From: Tetrahymena elliotti 4EA
Taxonomy: Eukaryota > Ciliophora > Oligohymenophorea > Hymenostomatida > Tetrahymenidae
Assembly: GCA_000231825.2 (NCBI GenBank)
Contig: JH720356.1
Location: 104,250-168,249, forward strand
Reading direction: 5' to 3'
DNA length: 64,000 nucleotides
Shown here one piece after another: positions 36,566-48,469 of the stretch. The position numbers and the translations under genes were made by a program. The notes below the pieces were generated by a model. It saw only the letters and a program-made list of their open reading frames with translations. It was not told the origin of the DNA and ran no database searches. Positions within the stretch are counted from its first letter, which is position 1. Each line of letters begins with the position of its first letter.

Positions 36566-38311
36566 TCATTTTAACTCTATTTTTTGGCTCAAATTTTGTA
36601 CTTATTTATCTAGTTAACTTGATTTATTTATACTAGAGGCTTAGTTGCTCTTTGAAGGCTATTCTTGAATTGTATTGAGCCCTACTGAATTTAAAAATTT
36701 TTACAAATTTTATGCAAAATTAAGCTCTATTTCCTATTCATTATCTTTATTTTCTGCTTCTTTGTCATCTTCCTTTTTTTAAATGTCACTAGAAATTACT
36801 CTCTAAATTTTTTCTCCTTAGCTTTTATTTTACTTTTGTTGAGTTGATGGTTAATCTTTGGTATGGGTATCTACTTCTTAAAAATTTTTCCTAAGTTAAT
36901 CTAGCATTTAACAGTAATCTGTTTAGTTTAAAGAGACTTAATTAGCTTACCTCTATTATATATTATTCAGTTCTTTTTCATTTTATTCTTATTTTTATAT
37001 CCATTTTTACTTTTTGAAATCTCTCTCCTTTTCTATTTCTTCAAATATGCTATCAACTTTACTTCTTATGAATTGAGATTTTATCAAATGATTTTATGTT
37101 TCTTCTCTTGAGTTATTTACTTTTGTAGGTGAAGAGTCACATTAGACATTTTGATTTTAGTAAAGATGTTTTTAATGAATCTAGTTAGCCCATTCAATAT
37201 TTACCATATTAAAATTATGCTAGCCTTCTTAATTAACCGTTTAGTTATAAGGTGATATAAAATTTTAATTGTTTGTGGCTTCAATATCTTCCTAATTAAT
37301 AAAAATTTTTGTTTTTGATTAAAAATTTTAAGCTAGTAAAGTATCAAATGTTATTAAATTTTTAGTAGAGATAACTAACCGAACTTAATCATCTCTAAAA
37401 ACTAACTTAGAAATTGTTAATAAATAGTAAGATAGTTGGAAAAGAGTATTTACCTGTTGATATTTCAACTAATTATTTGTAATTTCTTAGGCTTCTTGTT
37501 TTTTTTATTCTGCTTCTTTCATTTTTTATAAATTTTTCTTTCTTAAGTAGAATTTGTAAAAGGCTATTAATAAAAATAATATACCACATACTATTCCTAC
37601 TACTAGTCCAAACTAATCCCAATTAATACTTAAAGAAGAATTAGAGCTGTTTTCGTCAATACCAAGAACCTAATTCATGCAGCTTTAAGTTGTGTTGAGA
37701 TGAGATTTGAATGTTTGGGTCTGAAAAATTTTAGAGGAGCAATACTTGAAGCAATCTACAAAAGAACTTAAATTATAGTTTTATATATATTTTTCACATT
37801 ATCTAGATTATTATATACAACTTTAGTATTAGTTAATATCCTAATCCATCTGAACTTGTATCATGTCAAAATTTTTAAAAGCCTCATTTGATTTTAAGCA
37901 TTCTCCAAACTAATTTAATATCTACATCTATTTGATTTGGATATTATTTTGATAAGATTTTAGAAAGCATACATCATTACATTACTTATTCTACTAAAAC
38001 TCAATTGTGACAAAAGACTAATTATTATAGCACAAATCATCACATGCTTCCTTATTAATCAAAGTAAATGGTAAGTAAAATTCAAAGTAGCAAGATACTT
38101 TTTAATCTTGGCAATTATGGTAACTTAAAATATCATTTTTATAGTTAAGAAGTTCAATTGGTTCATTTTGTAAGCTATCTGCAATATTACTGCAGCTTTT
38201 CTAATCACAAATCATATAGTTTTTACTAAACTAGTTGTTAATCTATTAAGCAAGTCCATACAAGCGGTCTGCTTAAATCAGTAAAATAAATAAAAAAGAT
38301 GCTATATTCAT
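36566..38311 (-). CDS. Cys-rich type I membrane protein, 2 exons
   Basis: Exon 1 38311-37454, intron 37292-37453 (162 bases, GTAAAT...ATTAG), exon 2 37291-36566; 527 residues. Residues 1-19 (MNIASFLFILLIQADRLYG) look like a signal peptide. The ectodomain to about 230 has 14 Cys (35, 40, 67, 74, 90, 94, 111, 115, 138, 165, 172, 187, 191, 211), suggesting seven disulphides. Residues about 234-252 (FGLVVGIVCGILFLLIAFY) form one transmembrane segment followed by a basic stop-transfer KFYLRKK. The intron lies just after this in a Gln/Lys coiled-coil-like stretch. The cytoplasmic tail is long (about 270 residues), charged and Gln/Asn-rich (SKVDSIFEEIEKERDFKKQ). This is a single-pass surface or endomembrane receptor-like design; ligand and family are unknown. 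Confidence 0.7.
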
Positions 38312-39673
38312 ACTTCTTGTAGTTGTAAGTCGTAGTTATTATGAAAAGATAAATAGTAATTTTTCTTTTTGGAATCTTTTACTTTTATGTTTTTTTGTTT
38401 TGCCTTAACCCAAAGTTTTAATTTATCAAAGCTCATTTCAAAATCAATTATATACTCAAAAATTGATTTTTGTGATTTATGTTTAATTTTAATCACTTGA
38501 GTAAATAAAGGTTAATATAAATTAAAAAACTGGTTGAGTAGAGCTTAAATAACTTATTTAACAACAAAATGTTAATTATTGTAAAAGCATAATGCCAGGC
38601 GTTCCTATTAATTGATATGTAATAAAGTCAAAAAACAATTGACAAATTATGAGCTAGCAAAAAAATTAGTTAAATATTGTTTTTATTTGGTTGGTGCTGA
38701 TTCCTTTATATTAAATAATGCAAAATAAAATATAAAATTTATTTACATGAAACTAAAATTTTATTCTATCTAGTTTTACTCATTTTTCAAGAAGGAAAAG
38801 AAAGAAGACACTTAAAATTATTAATCTATTTTTTAATTAGACAAATTTTTGTTATTAAAAGGTGAAAAAATACTAAAATTAAAAATATTTTTTTTATTTT
38901 TAAACCAGATAATAATATATTTGTTTTATCGGTGTAGATAAAATCAATCTCAAGAAATAAAAAGTTTATTATCAAAAATTTTATTTTAATTCTTGTGTAA
39001 TTTTGTAAGATGAATCAATGACTTTTAAAAGAATTAAAAATTCATTGTTCCTTTTAATTTTCTTATTTAATTACAAATTAAAGATTTACATTCAAATTAA
39101 ATAAGGCTTGATTTTAATAAAAATAAATTGAAAAAGAATTTTAAATATCACAAAAAATTTATTTTTTTTAATATTCTTTTCATTTTTTATTAGGAATTTC
39201 AATCATTTTATCATTTTATCCAAAAATAAAAATTATTAAATATGAATTTTATAATAATCGAAAATACATTTTATATTAATATAATTCGAAAGTAGATTTA
39301 TTTTTTTCAAGATTTCTCAATTTACTTTTCTACATTTATGAAAAAAATGTTGTTTAAGATAGATGAAGCATTTAGTATCCACAAATAAAATTACAAACAA
39401 AGTACACATTTTTATTAAAATCAAAAAGAAATGTTTTATTTTTAACTTAAAGAGGAGAAATAATTGATAATTAATATCTTTTTCAAAAAATATTTTGAAG
39501 AAATAAAATAAATTTTAAAAAAGTAAATTTAGAGGAATATTTTTTAGCTATCTTTTAGTAAACATAATACCAAATAAAAAAATTTATTAAAAACATATTT
39601 TGACTGAGTACAATAATTATATTTGTACAAAATTTTGAATTAAGATAACCCTCTTTACTAAAAATAAATGCTT
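38312..39673. other. Intergenic
   Basis: 1.36 kb AT-rich spacer. A 62-codon standard-code frame at 38308-38496 overlaps the start of the membrane-protein gene by four bases and has no supporting pattern; not called. Confidence 0.55.
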
Positions 39674-41524
39674 TCATTTATATTTATAATCGTACTTGGG
39701 GCCAACTTAAGTATTTGGTATTTTGAAAGAATGATTTTCTGTGACAGTTTGAGAAATAGTGCGATTTATATTACTTTGAAGCATTTGAGTTAAGTTTTAG
39801 TATTCTTATCTGCATCTATCTATTTCGCTTTCCATTTATCTGATAACAGATTCTAATTATTATATTTTTACTGCTTATTAATCTCTAAGATCTTCCAATC
39901 TTCTACGTTCTCTAGTGTGATCTGCTATCATTCCCTCTATCTATGCATCCATATTCTTCTTAACAATGTCTGCTTGGTTTTGGAATTCTAAGTATTCTGC
40001 TTAGATAATATTTAAGTGTGATTCCTTTGATTGCAATTCTTTAAAAATTTTATCTCTATCTATTTCTAATTTGCTAATTATATTCTTTAAGTCATTAATT
40101 TCAGCCATTCTGTCATTCATTTCCTTTTAGTGCTCCATGAATTTATCATTGAGAACTCTATCTTTTTCTTGGCACTCTTAAGCTAACTAATGAACTTTTC
40201 TAGCAAATTATTCTTTTTGCTCTTCAGAAGCTCTCAATTTTTGATCAATCGTTCTAAATAAGATTATTTTAATTTTAATTTTTAATTCAAATCAATAAAA
40301 ATATGATTTTTACCTTAAATTTGCTTGGTATTTTCTGTATTCTTCCTCTTAGATTCTAACACATCTTTAACGCAATTCTTCATCAGCATCTATTTTTATC
40401 TTCATAATAGCCTTGTTCAAATTTCCAATTTCATTTTCCATGTCACTCTTTAATTAAAGTAAGTTTTTGCATTTCTCTTCCAAGCTTTTATATCTATTTT
40501 CAATTCAAAATTTTAATTAATTCTTACCATCGTTTTAACATACTGAATATCAAATAAATAAATAGGTAAAAATGATCTGTTTCTTCTTAAAGAAAGAGAT
40601 GATTTTGCTTTGAGCTTAAATGTTTATACCTAAATTCCCATTGACGACAAAGGTTTTCGATTGTGCTTTCACCTTCCTTTCTAATACGATCTACTTCAAT
40701 TTTAAATTTCTCTTCCATTGAGACTTCATTTCTTTATAAGTACTAGATATTTTCTTCTTGTTCTCTTATTTTATGATTGTACAATTCTTGCATGCGCTAC
40801 AATTCGTCTTTAAGTGTACGGTTTTCATTAATTATAGACTCGTTTTCTTATGCGATTGTATTAACCTTATACTCTAATTCGCTTACAAACATTTCTCTCT
40901 TCATTGATTCATCCTAATTTATTGAAAAATAGTTTAGGATATTGTATTATTTAAATAAATTAACTGGACCATTATAAATCAATCATAACTGCCCAAAAAT
41001 TATCACTAACTAAATTTATCACCTTTAATCTCATTAACTTATTTTCGAATTCTACTCTAATCTTTCTTTCATTATTTAAGTCTTCTTCAAGCTTTTCACG
41101 AATTTCTTTAAACTTTCTTCTTTCACCTTCTAATATCATTTCAATTTCGGAAATTTCGGCTCCCATCATCAAATTTGATCTCACTTAAGGTTCAAATTTG
41201 TAACCATAATCAGATCCTAATCCATCTTCTATATAATTAAAAATGATTTTAAATAAAAGCAATTTTTAAGAATTATTAATTAAAGTTTCTTTAATAATTG
41301 TATATAAAAGCAAAAATATTTTTTTGATTTGGCTTAAAAAGATAAGATTCGTTAGTAGATAATTTACATTGCATATTGACTCTTGACTATTATCCATAAG
41401 TCCCATTTCCAGAATAAGGAGCTGAAAACTTATACTAACCAAATTGCGAAGCTGGATATGGATTATTATTTGAAAATAGTTAACTACTTTAAACTTAACT
41501 GCCTGTAAACGGTTAACTATACAT
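39674..41524 (-). CDS. Long coiled-coil cytoskeletal-type protein, 5 exons
   Basis: Exons, 5' to 3': 41524-41368, 41228-41023, 40913-40630, 40493-40314, 40253-39674; 468 residues; introns of 139, 109, 136 and 60 bases. The second intron starts GTGATA, an unusual donor here. The N-terminal 70 residues are Gln/Ser/Tyr-rich (MYSQPFTGSQVQSSQ, YKFSAPYSGNGTYG). From MMGAEISEIEMILEGERRKF near residue 85 nearly the whole protein is continuous coiled coil (EKLEEDLNNERKIRVEFENK, IEVDRIRKEGESTIENL, RRRLEDLRDQQAVKIQQLES), ending in a short Tyr/Lys tail (GPKYDYKYK). It resembles ciliary, basal-body or cortical filament proteins in architecture, but I cannot name a family. Exon boundaries are fixed by TGA codons in other frames. 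Confidence 0.7.
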
Positions 41525-42170
41525 GACTTTTTTCTTTAAAATAAATCTGTATTTAATTATTTTTTTGATTTGAATTATGAACAATCAATCAATACTTTGA
41601 TTTTTTTAAAACTTGAACTTTTAAATAAAAAACAATTAATTGAAAAATAAATTGTATTTATATCATCTCATCATCATATATTTACTAAAGAAACTAACAA
41701 ATTAACTAAAATATCTTATTTATTTACATGCGAATAAATTTTATTGTCGCATTTTCATAGTCACTGATTTATAAGCTCGTATTTTGGGTATTTGTTTCAA
41801 AATTAATTTTTATTTTAAGATTTGGGGATTTATAAACTAAATTTTTTTCAATTGACTTCGATCTAACGATACGATATATGAATGTTGTTGGTTATCTTTT
41901 ATTTTTTTAAATAATTTTGTTTTTTAATATCAAAAGATATCCATAAATAGATTAGTAAATTTAGATTAGGTAAAATCTTCAAAAGTAAAGACAAAACTTC
42001 CAAAATAAACATAGAAACAAAAAAAAAGGACTTGATGCTTTGATTTTACTTATTTTGTAATTTTGTTGCTAATCAGAAAAATAATAACAGTATTGTTAGT
42101 TGTTTAACTTGCAAGATATGTTAAAGAATTCTTTAAGGCATATTTTTATAAATAAATTATAAATTATTTT
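41525..42170. other. Intergenic
   Basis: About 650 AT-rich bases between two minus-strand genes; nothing recognised. Confidence 0.6.
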
Positions 42171-44222
42171 TCAAATATAGTAACGGTCAAGTCCTTTGCG
42201 ATATTCGTTTTCGTAGTTGAGAATATATTTAGCAGGAGATTCTAATATTTCTTTGCACTCTGATTAGGAAAGAGTGTGAAAGACGTTGTTTTTCAAATAC
42301 ATAAAATAAAATACTAAGGCACAGAAGAAACTTAGTGGACCCTGTTGAATTTTTTAAATTAAAGAATAAATATATTTTTGATAAAAGAAAAAAAGAAATT
42401 CGAACCTAAGTTGAATAGAATTTATCTTTTCCTACTTAAAGGATATAGTAAGGTTCAAAATTAATTTTGTTGCATACTAAGAAGAAAAATCTTTCAATGT
42501 ATTCTCCCTATACTGGAATCATCTAATTTTCAGTTTAAACATCGAATTTATCTATCTTGCATGGTGATAAATCTAATTTTGATATTTAAAATATATTATG
42601 CGATATATAATATAAATAAACAATACCTTTTTATTATTGACATATCTCATTTATATTCAAGAATAAACAGTGTGCAACTATTTCAATATCAGTAGGATAC
42701 TTATCTTAAATTTGTTTCTTTTGATCATCATCACAATCTTAAGTGTTATACATGTAAAATAATCTAGTTAAAACATGAGTTCTAATTTCAAAGAAATCAT
42801 ATCCTCTTACTTCTAATACACAATCTAATTCTTCTCTTGCTTCAATCATTTCTATAAGCTAAGTTATAAGCTCTAAATTAATTTGGTGATCATAGGGAAG
42901 ATGCCAAATAGAATGCTTCTATCTTTAGAAGGTATTTTTAAAGCTATATAAATCATCTATTTAAATATTTTTGAATGTTTTGCACTATAATAATTCTTAA
43001 TAATTTACCTATGGTTACTCTTCTTTTATCTGAGTTAATTAAATCAAATCTATTTTCAAGCTCCTAAATCATATTTTGGGCTAATTCAGCCTCCATCAGA
43101 ATAAGATTAAATTATTCAAAAAGCAATTTGTTTATTTCTAAAATATTTTTAAGCTAAGTCGAAACTCTTTCTTTTATAATATGGAAGCAATATATTTTAG
43201 ATTTTTAAATTGCATTAGTTAACTAATCTATTGATTAGAATTCAGTCTAATTACTTAATGTGAACTCAAATAGCTAATCTCTATCAGTTCCTTAAAATAA
43301 TTTCATTAGTAAAAATATAAGTTATCTTGTACATAAAAACAAAGTGTTTACTTGTTTTGTCTGATTAGCTTAATCTTTCTGATTTTTTCTTTTAATATCT
43401 AATTTCATCGTTATGTTAACTTTCACTTATTTAAAATGTTTAAGAAATTTGCTTTTTTTATGAAGCTACTCCTAACAAACCATTTTAATCCTGTTATCCT
43501 TTATTTCCCCCTAAAATAAAAATTTATTTTTACTGATAGATTTAGATAAAGAATTAATCAATAAACTAATCAATTATTTATTTACACTTTCTCACTTCAG
43601 TAATCTTTTTTTTTGTTTATATTTCCTTTTTATTTCCTTGTTGATTTGAATTGTATAAATTTTCACTTCTTGGCTCAAAATTTCTTTAAGAGAAGCTGTC
43701 AGATGCATATCTCATATAGATTTAATTTTCTTGTTATCCTGAAAATCTATTTTATGATTGTAAAAGTGAGTTATTAATCCCTTAGTTCTTTTCAATAACA
43801 ATATTTTTTTGTTGAGTGTTGCTATTAATGTTTTGATCTTTTTAGAATGCATGCTAGGGTGTTGACATTTTGCTATTTTATTTTATACCGCTACTATTTT
43901 GTTGACGATAAACAAACTTTTATTAAGTGTTAGTTCCTTTTGTTCTTCTAAATCCAAATTAAATGCCTATAAAAACAAAATCAGATAAATTAACTACTCC
44001 ATGCAAATAAAAAAATCATTTACCTTTTGCTTTTAACTCATCCTTCCATATAAAATATAAAGAAGAAGTGAATAGGATGATTAAACCTATAATTCCTCTT
44101 TTGCCAAAAAGCCCCTTTAAATCACCAAAAGCAAGGATGATCACAAATAAAAAAATTATAGATAAAACAAAAACAGTGTATTGTTTCTTTTATTTTATTA
44201 ATTTCTAATATGTTTAATCCAT
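42171..44222 (-). CDS. TMEM209: TMEM209-type nuclear-envelope protein, 7 exons
   Basis: Exons, 5' to 3': 44222-44024, 43966-43586, 43510-43352, 43290-43009, 42956-42627, 42572-42406, 42341-42171; 562 residues, about the size I recall for human TMEM209. Two membrane segments lie in the first 60 residues (FVLSIIFLFVIILAF and IIGLIILFTSSLYFI). A Ser/Gln/Asn-rich linker follows, then a C-terminal conserved region: QNMIQELENRF, HSIWHLPYDHQINLELI, DKYPTDIEIVAHCLFL, FDVQTENQMIPVQGEYIE, FEPYYILQVGKDKFYS, LVFYFMYLKNNVFHTL. The spacing matches TMEM209's 'LPTDSAIVMHVF ... F.QTPNKPDV... NPPHYEL' region. TMEM209 sits at the nuclear envelope and interacts with nucleoporins in animals; that role here is inference. 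The last intron starts GTTCGA rather than GTA, but splicing there preserves the conserved C-terminus. Confidence 0.75.
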
Positions 44223-45419
44223 ATTTATTATTTTATTTCTAAGAATACCAGTTTATGCTTATTTTACTAAAACTTGAAGTTAACCTTTTATATCCTTTAT
44301 CCTGCTTCTACTTTTTGGTACAAATTTCACAAAAATAAAATTTTTCTTTTTTTATTAATTAATTGTTTTCAAAATTTAGATGATTTAGCTTGAATTGGCT
44401 CTTTCTTTTAGATAATTTAATTTTGCTAACACTTGATAGTTAGAAAGATAAAGAAATAAATAAATACATACATAGATATTAAGGTTGAGAGAGTATCTTA
44501 TTTTTTTCTTATATCCTAGCATTCATTCAAAAATTTAACTATAAATTTTACTTTGAAATTCTTAAATTTGGAGTGTCTACACTCAATTTCCAATTAATTC
44601 TTAAATGAATTCAACATAAACAATTTTCTTAGGTTTTTATAACAGATTTGTTTTATTAAATTTAATTTTATTTGTATTGCTTAAATTAAAACTTGAAAGA
44701 TCAAAACTATAATCCTTTCTTCAAAACAGCAAACAATTTTTATTTTAAAATGGTAAGTTTTATGTTACATTTTACAAATTCAATTAAATAATTATCATAC
44801 TTATTAACACAAATAAATAAAGATATTAATATTTTTTAAAATAAAAAATTACTTTAGGATTAAATATTCATTATTCATTGAACTAAAATTTTTTTAAAAA
44901 ATCAAAATGTGAAATTTTCAATAATTTTGATGGATTTTATTTGTAGATGTTTACAATTTTATAAATATTTTAAATTTTTGAAAGTTTTGATAATATAACT
45001 GTTAAAATACTTGTAACTTTTTTTAAAAGCGTTAAGTTTTCTTGATTTCTTCCAGATAAAAATTAGCATAACAAAGGAGCATAAGCACAATGAGTTAGTA
45101 TAATCTGAGATTTATTTCATTTCTAAAATAAAGTAAATTACAGAAACTCACATATATATTCAATCAAAATACAGGTTTATTCAATACTGAAAAATTAAAA
45201 TATTAGTGGAAAAAATCAATTGTAAGATAAAGAGAAAAAATAAAAAGGAGTGGTTTTTGTGTAAATAATAATAAATTCAAAAGTATAAGTATTATTAGAT
45301 TTGTTTAAAGTACAAATAGTATAAAGTCGCAATAGGGTTAATAAACTTAATAGTTTCAAGTAATAACATAAAATCAAAGTTGAAACAAACAGATAATACT
45401 TTTATTTGGGATTATATTT
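44223..45419. other. Intergenic, between divergent genes
   Basis: 1.2 kb between the minus-strand start at 44222 and the plus-strand start at 45420. A 97-codon plus frame at 45090-45383 (MSQYNLRFISFLKQ...) ends 36 bases before the MORN gene. It could be a small gene, an upstream open frame or chance; I leave it uncalled. Confidence 0.5.
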
Positions 45420-47799
45420 ATGATGGATACCAATTAATCCTCAAAATTCCAGCAGAATTTACAAGCCAATACTATTTTTAAAAACACTAAGATCAATATT
45501 GATCCTTAAATAGATAATGGGATTCTATAATAGTTAGGTATTTTTACTTAATGCAACATTATTTGTATTCAAAAAATATTCCAACAACAAATCTTTATTT
45601 TCTATCTAAAAACTATTCTTTAATCTAAAAGGAGCTAGTGGAGTTAATGGTTAGCCTGTTTAAGTAGGCTAGAATGGTATGTATGGTAGCATGAATACAA
45701 CTATATTAAATTCTTAGAATTTAGGTCTAGGTTAAAACTAAAATAATAATTCAAGTTAACCAGGGAGTGGAAATAAGTAATAGTTATTGAATTTGAATGG
45801 AAATTCATATGGAAATCTAGTAGGAAATATAAATTAATAAAATAACGGATTTGGTAACTTTGGTTATTAGTTTCTTGATAATGGATTAAGTAGTTTAGGA
45901 GGAAATTTATAAAATGGATAATAGCAAGGCAAATAAATTGGCATAAATTAAAGCAGTTTTAGCAACAATAACAACAGTACTAATGCAACTAATTAATCCC
46001 TTAATTTTAATGGAATTGGCATAGATAAAAATGAAGGCGAAATCAGTTCAGTCAAAGGAATATTCTAAAATCAATTTAAGAACATATTAAACTAGTAGCC
46101 CAACTAAAATATGTTAATAGAGTCCACATAAAATTTTTTAATGAATAGAAATACATAAGCTCCAATAGGTCTAGACTAAATACATTTACAATCAGAGATG
46201 ATGAAAAACAGTGGAAATCAATTAGATGGTAGTCATAATTTCTCAAATTCTAAATAAAATTAAATGCAAAGTTCTTAAAGCAGTATAAACAATGGATTAA
46301 ATAACTTTTTTACCACCTAAAATAGTACTCCTCCATTTACATTAGGATACGATTAACCAAATTAATAGTAACAATAGAAGCTGTTTTTATTCCAGTAGCA
46401 ATAGTAACTTTTTTAGGACTAGCTGAATAAGCCAAATTTGATGTAGCTTTAATAACTACGTAAAATAAACAATATAACTAATAATATTGGAGCTCAAAAT
46501 AAGAAAAAATCAATTGCAAATGATATTCTGCATGACATCAGCGACGTTGAGTCTGAAATAGATGAAAAAAAAATGCTAAGTGAATCAAATATGGGTACAC
46601 ATCAAGCTGATGACTTTTTAGAATAAATGAAATAATTTTATAATTAAGAATAAAAAGAAGATAAAAAATAAAAAAGAGAAAATATTACTGCTTTAAAATA
46701 AGAAAACCTATAATTATATTTAGAAAATATGAAATCTAAATTCAAATCTGCTATTTAAATGTTTGAAAAGAATTGTGAATCTTTAATTTATGCACTTAGC
46801 TAAGTACAAATTTACACTGCTTTTGTATAAAATAATACCATATCAGATAAACATTTAAGCAGAGAAGATTCTTCTCCAAATGAAAATAAAAATGAATAAA
46901 CAAAAACTCTTAAACAAATGTCTAATTATGATAAAGTTTTTAGTGCATGGGAGAATATTAATGAAGTTGTCCAAAATAATTTTTAAAAAATCGAAAATGT
47001 TTTGAAACTGTCTCTAGAAGATGCAATTTGGAATTTCAATATTTCATACAATTCATAATAAATCAATGAAAAAAAATCGAAATTTAATGAATTAGCAATC
47101 AAAAAAATATTTGATGAAATTTATGAGTTTTCTTAAACTGAAAGTGAAGCCCCTAGATCTTTAGAAGTTTTATTATAATTAAAATAAGATTAAGTCAGCT
47201 AATTATTATAGAATAATGATTTAGTCAAGAATATTATTGATTAATCATCTGACTACATCTTTAAAATTGTGGAAGATCCTATTTTAGAAACTGTTTACTT
47301 TGGTTATGTTCATAAAAAATCTAACACAAAGTAAGGAAGAGGTATTTTAGTCACAAGAGACTAAGACACTATCTAGGGGTATTTTGACAATAATAAACCA
47401 TTTGGGCCAGGAAGGATTATTTACTCTTCTGGAAATATCTATGAAGGAAATTTCGAGTATGGTCTTTAGCAAGGAAAAGGAAAGTATTCATGGGTAAATG
47501 GCGATATTTATGAAGGAAACTTTGACAAAGGAAAAAGATCAGGAAGAGGTAAATTTATGTGGAAAGATGGAAGAATTTATGAAGGTTATCTAATAAATGA
47601 TCACGCTAATGGTTTTGGTGAATATATAAACTGTATTTATTCATCAAATAAAAATTCAAGCAATCCCTACTGCTTTGAAATATATAAAGGAAACTGGAAA
47701 AATAATAAAATGGATGGCAAAGGAATACTATTTGTAGGAGTACAAGCAGAGTGGAAAGAAAATAACTTAATAAAAATAAACTAAATGACCTCTTCTTGA
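45420..47799 (+). CDS. MORN-repeat protein with Gln/Asn-rich N-terminal half, 2 exons
   Basis: Exon 1 45420-45537, intron 45538-45631 (94 bases), exon 2 45632-47799; 761 residues. There are two adjacent in-frame ATGs (45420, 45423). Residues about 30-300 are Gly/Asn/Gln/Ser-rich and prion-like in composition. A Gln-rich coiled-coil region follows, with helices such as NVLKLSLEDAIWNFNI. The last 140 residues hold about five MORN units: FGPGRIIYSSGNIYEGNF, QGKGKYSWVNGDIYEGNF, SGRGKFMWKDGRIYEGYL, NGFGEYI... and DGKGILFVGVQAEW. MORN repeats bind membranes or scaffold cortical and ciliary structures. A short standard-code frame at 47557-47784 is only the C-terminal end of this gene. Domain call secure; cellular role inferred. 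Confidence 0.85.
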
Positions 47800-48469
47800 T
47801 GTAAAAGAAATAGTAAACAAAAAAAACAAAGAACTAAACACTACTAACAAAATTAAATAAAAAATAATAAATCACAGTTTCCTAAAACTTTAATAAAATA
47901 AATAAAATTTACTTAATTATTTCTAAATCAATATTATCCAAATTACCAAAATATAATAAACTTATTACTCATTAACACATTCAATCAATCACATTAGAAA
48001 TACCAATTCATTATAAAAATCTTATTTTTTTCAAAATAAATGTTCTATAATTTGTCTTCTGTCAGTTTAAATTAATTATTTCAATCTAACAAATCATCCG
48101 TTAATTCATATTTTTTTTATCTTTTACAAATAGTTTTTTTTACTTATTGATTGATCAGATAGATTATTTTTATTTCTTTTCAAAAAAATCATATTGTAAT
48201 CACTTTTTTTGAAATACTCTTACAAGTATCTGTCTAAAAAATTTGTTCTTAAAAGTAAATAAATAAAAGTAATTTGCTTTTTAAATAAATTAAAGATTAT
48301 TTGATTAAGTGATAGAATATTAATTATTTTTTGAGTAGAGAATAGCGATTAAGCAATTCAACACATGCAAGATAACAGATTCAACTTATTTATTAATACG
48401 TTTATAAAAATTAAAAAATAATTTGGTTAAAATTAAAATAATTTTTTAGAACATTTGAATTCTTTAATT
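47800..48469. other. Intergenic between convergent genes
   Basis: About 670 AT-rich bases between convergent 3' ends; nothing recognised. Confidence 0.6.

Noticed and set aside
45090..45383. 97-codon frame just upstream of the MORN gene
   Set aside because: No homology pattern and no splice to the MORN frame found; may be an upstream open frame, but support is insufficient.
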